From an uncultured Lachnoclostridium sp. (GTDB lineage Bacteria > Bacillota > Clostridia > Lachnospirales > Lachnospiraceae): a stretch of 15,374 bases of DNA. The translations under genes and the position numbers were made by a program. The DNA lies in the NCBI GenBank assembly GCA_958425285.1, contig CATZVV010000017.1:1-15374 (forward strand), in the 5' to 3' direction. Positions 14,888 to 15,374 of the stretch are shown here, one piece after another. The notes below the pieces were generated by a model, which was not told the origin of the DNA, searched no databases, and was given only the letters and a program-made list of their open reading frames with translations. Every line of letters begins with the position of its first letter. Position 1 is the first letter of the stretch.

Positions 14888-15374
14888 ATATTCAATGCCC
14901 CCTCACCGTTTTTATCATATTTGGACATTAAAGCCATACTTAGAATAATAAAAATCATCAATACGAGAGAAAGACCAGAGCCTAAGTTCCAGTTATATGC
15001 AGACATAAATTCCTGTTCAATAACATTCCCAATAAGCAGTATTTTGCTTCCTCCAAGTAAGTCAGAGATGACAAAGGTTGTAAGAGCGGGTACAAAAACC
15101 ATTGTAATACCACTTATTATACCAGGGATAGAAAGTGGCAATGTGATTTTTACAAAAGTTTGAAAGCCATTTGCACCTAAGTCGCGTGCAGCATTTAATG
15201 TATCCTGATTAATCTTGATCAGTGTATTATAAATTGGTAATATCATAAATGGAAGAAAGTTATAAACCATGCCAAGCACAATTGCACCTGATGTATTTAT
15301 CATATTTAATTCCGGCAAATGCAGAGCAGATAAAAGAGTATTTATGACTCCGTTTTTTTCTAAAAGGGTCTGCC
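14884..15374 (-). CDS. potB: Spermidine/putrescine ABC transporter permease PotB (5' partial)
   Basis: PotB is the second permease of the polyamine importer. The frame stays open from its stop at 14884 through the window edge. The ATG at 15318 is therefore internal, and about 162 C-terminal residues are visible. Reading in from the edge gives KNGVINTLLSALHLPELNM and then GMVYNFLPFMILPIYNTL, which is characteristic of PotB. The EAA loop is NAARDLGANGFQTFVKITLPLS with PGIISG after it, followed by membrane helices. The missing N-terminus, and probably potA (the ATPase), lie to the right of the window. Confidence 0.94.
   Translation of the reverse strand, partial: QTLLEKNGVINTLLSALHLPELNMINTSGAIVLGMVYNFLPFMILPIYNTLIKINQDTLNAARDLGANGFQTFVKITLPLSIPGIISGITMVFVPALTTFVISDLLGGSKILLIGNVIEQEFMSAYNWNLGSGLSLVLMIFIILSMALMSKYDKNGEGALNI

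Noticed and set aside
14921..15163. 80-residue open frame on the plus strand opposite potB
   Set aside because: It is antisense to the EAA-loop region of potB and has no ribosome site or recognisable product.

Overview
The window is a stretch of core chromosome from an AT-rich, spore-forming Gram-positive bacterium of the class Clostridia. The protein sequences and gene order look most like Lachnospiraceae, but the species cannot be named from the sequence alone. No mobile element, CRISPR array, tRNA or rRNA was seen. No stretch of 300 bases lacks a gene, and coding density is very high.

Region 1 (1-4866, + strand) is the spoIIIA operon, spoIIIAA (5' end cut by the window) through spoIIIAH. 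These eight mother-cell proteins build the SpoIIIA-SpoIIQ channel, or feeding tube, that connects the mother cell to the forespore. Most genes overlap or lie within about 20 nt of each other. The exception is a 110-nt gap before spoIIIAF, if its start is the ATG at 3142.

Region 2 (4850-5768) is a vegetative unit. A good sigma-A promoter lies inside the last codons of spoIIIAH and precedes an Asp23-family gene. The Asp23 gene is followed by a strong hairpin and then nusB.

Region 3 (5761-12172) is a tightly packed housekeeping run: xseA-xseB (exonuclease VII), ispA and dxs (isoprenoid precursors), tlyA (rRNA 2'-O-methyltransferase), nadK (NADP supply) and argR (arginine repressor). It resembles the conserved Firmicutes xseA-to-recN block, but recN, the usual neighbour after argR, is absent. 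Its place is taken by yebC (12207-12935).

Region 4 (13019-15374, - strand) is the end of a polyamine ABC transporter operon, potB (cut by the window end), potC and potD. It converges on yebC across an 18-bp perfect inverted repeat with a smaller hairpin nested in its loop, probably a bidirectional terminator.

I found no convincing undescribed system. The items most worth a second look are non-coding: the promoter and leader stem-loop ahead of the Asp23 gene, the hairpin ahead of nusB, the nested dyad between yebC and potD, and a recurring pattern of short hairpins placed just 5' of Shine-Dalgarno sites. Several starts are also moved from the longest reading frame (spoIIIAF, dxs, nadK, possibly spoIIIAD and nusB).
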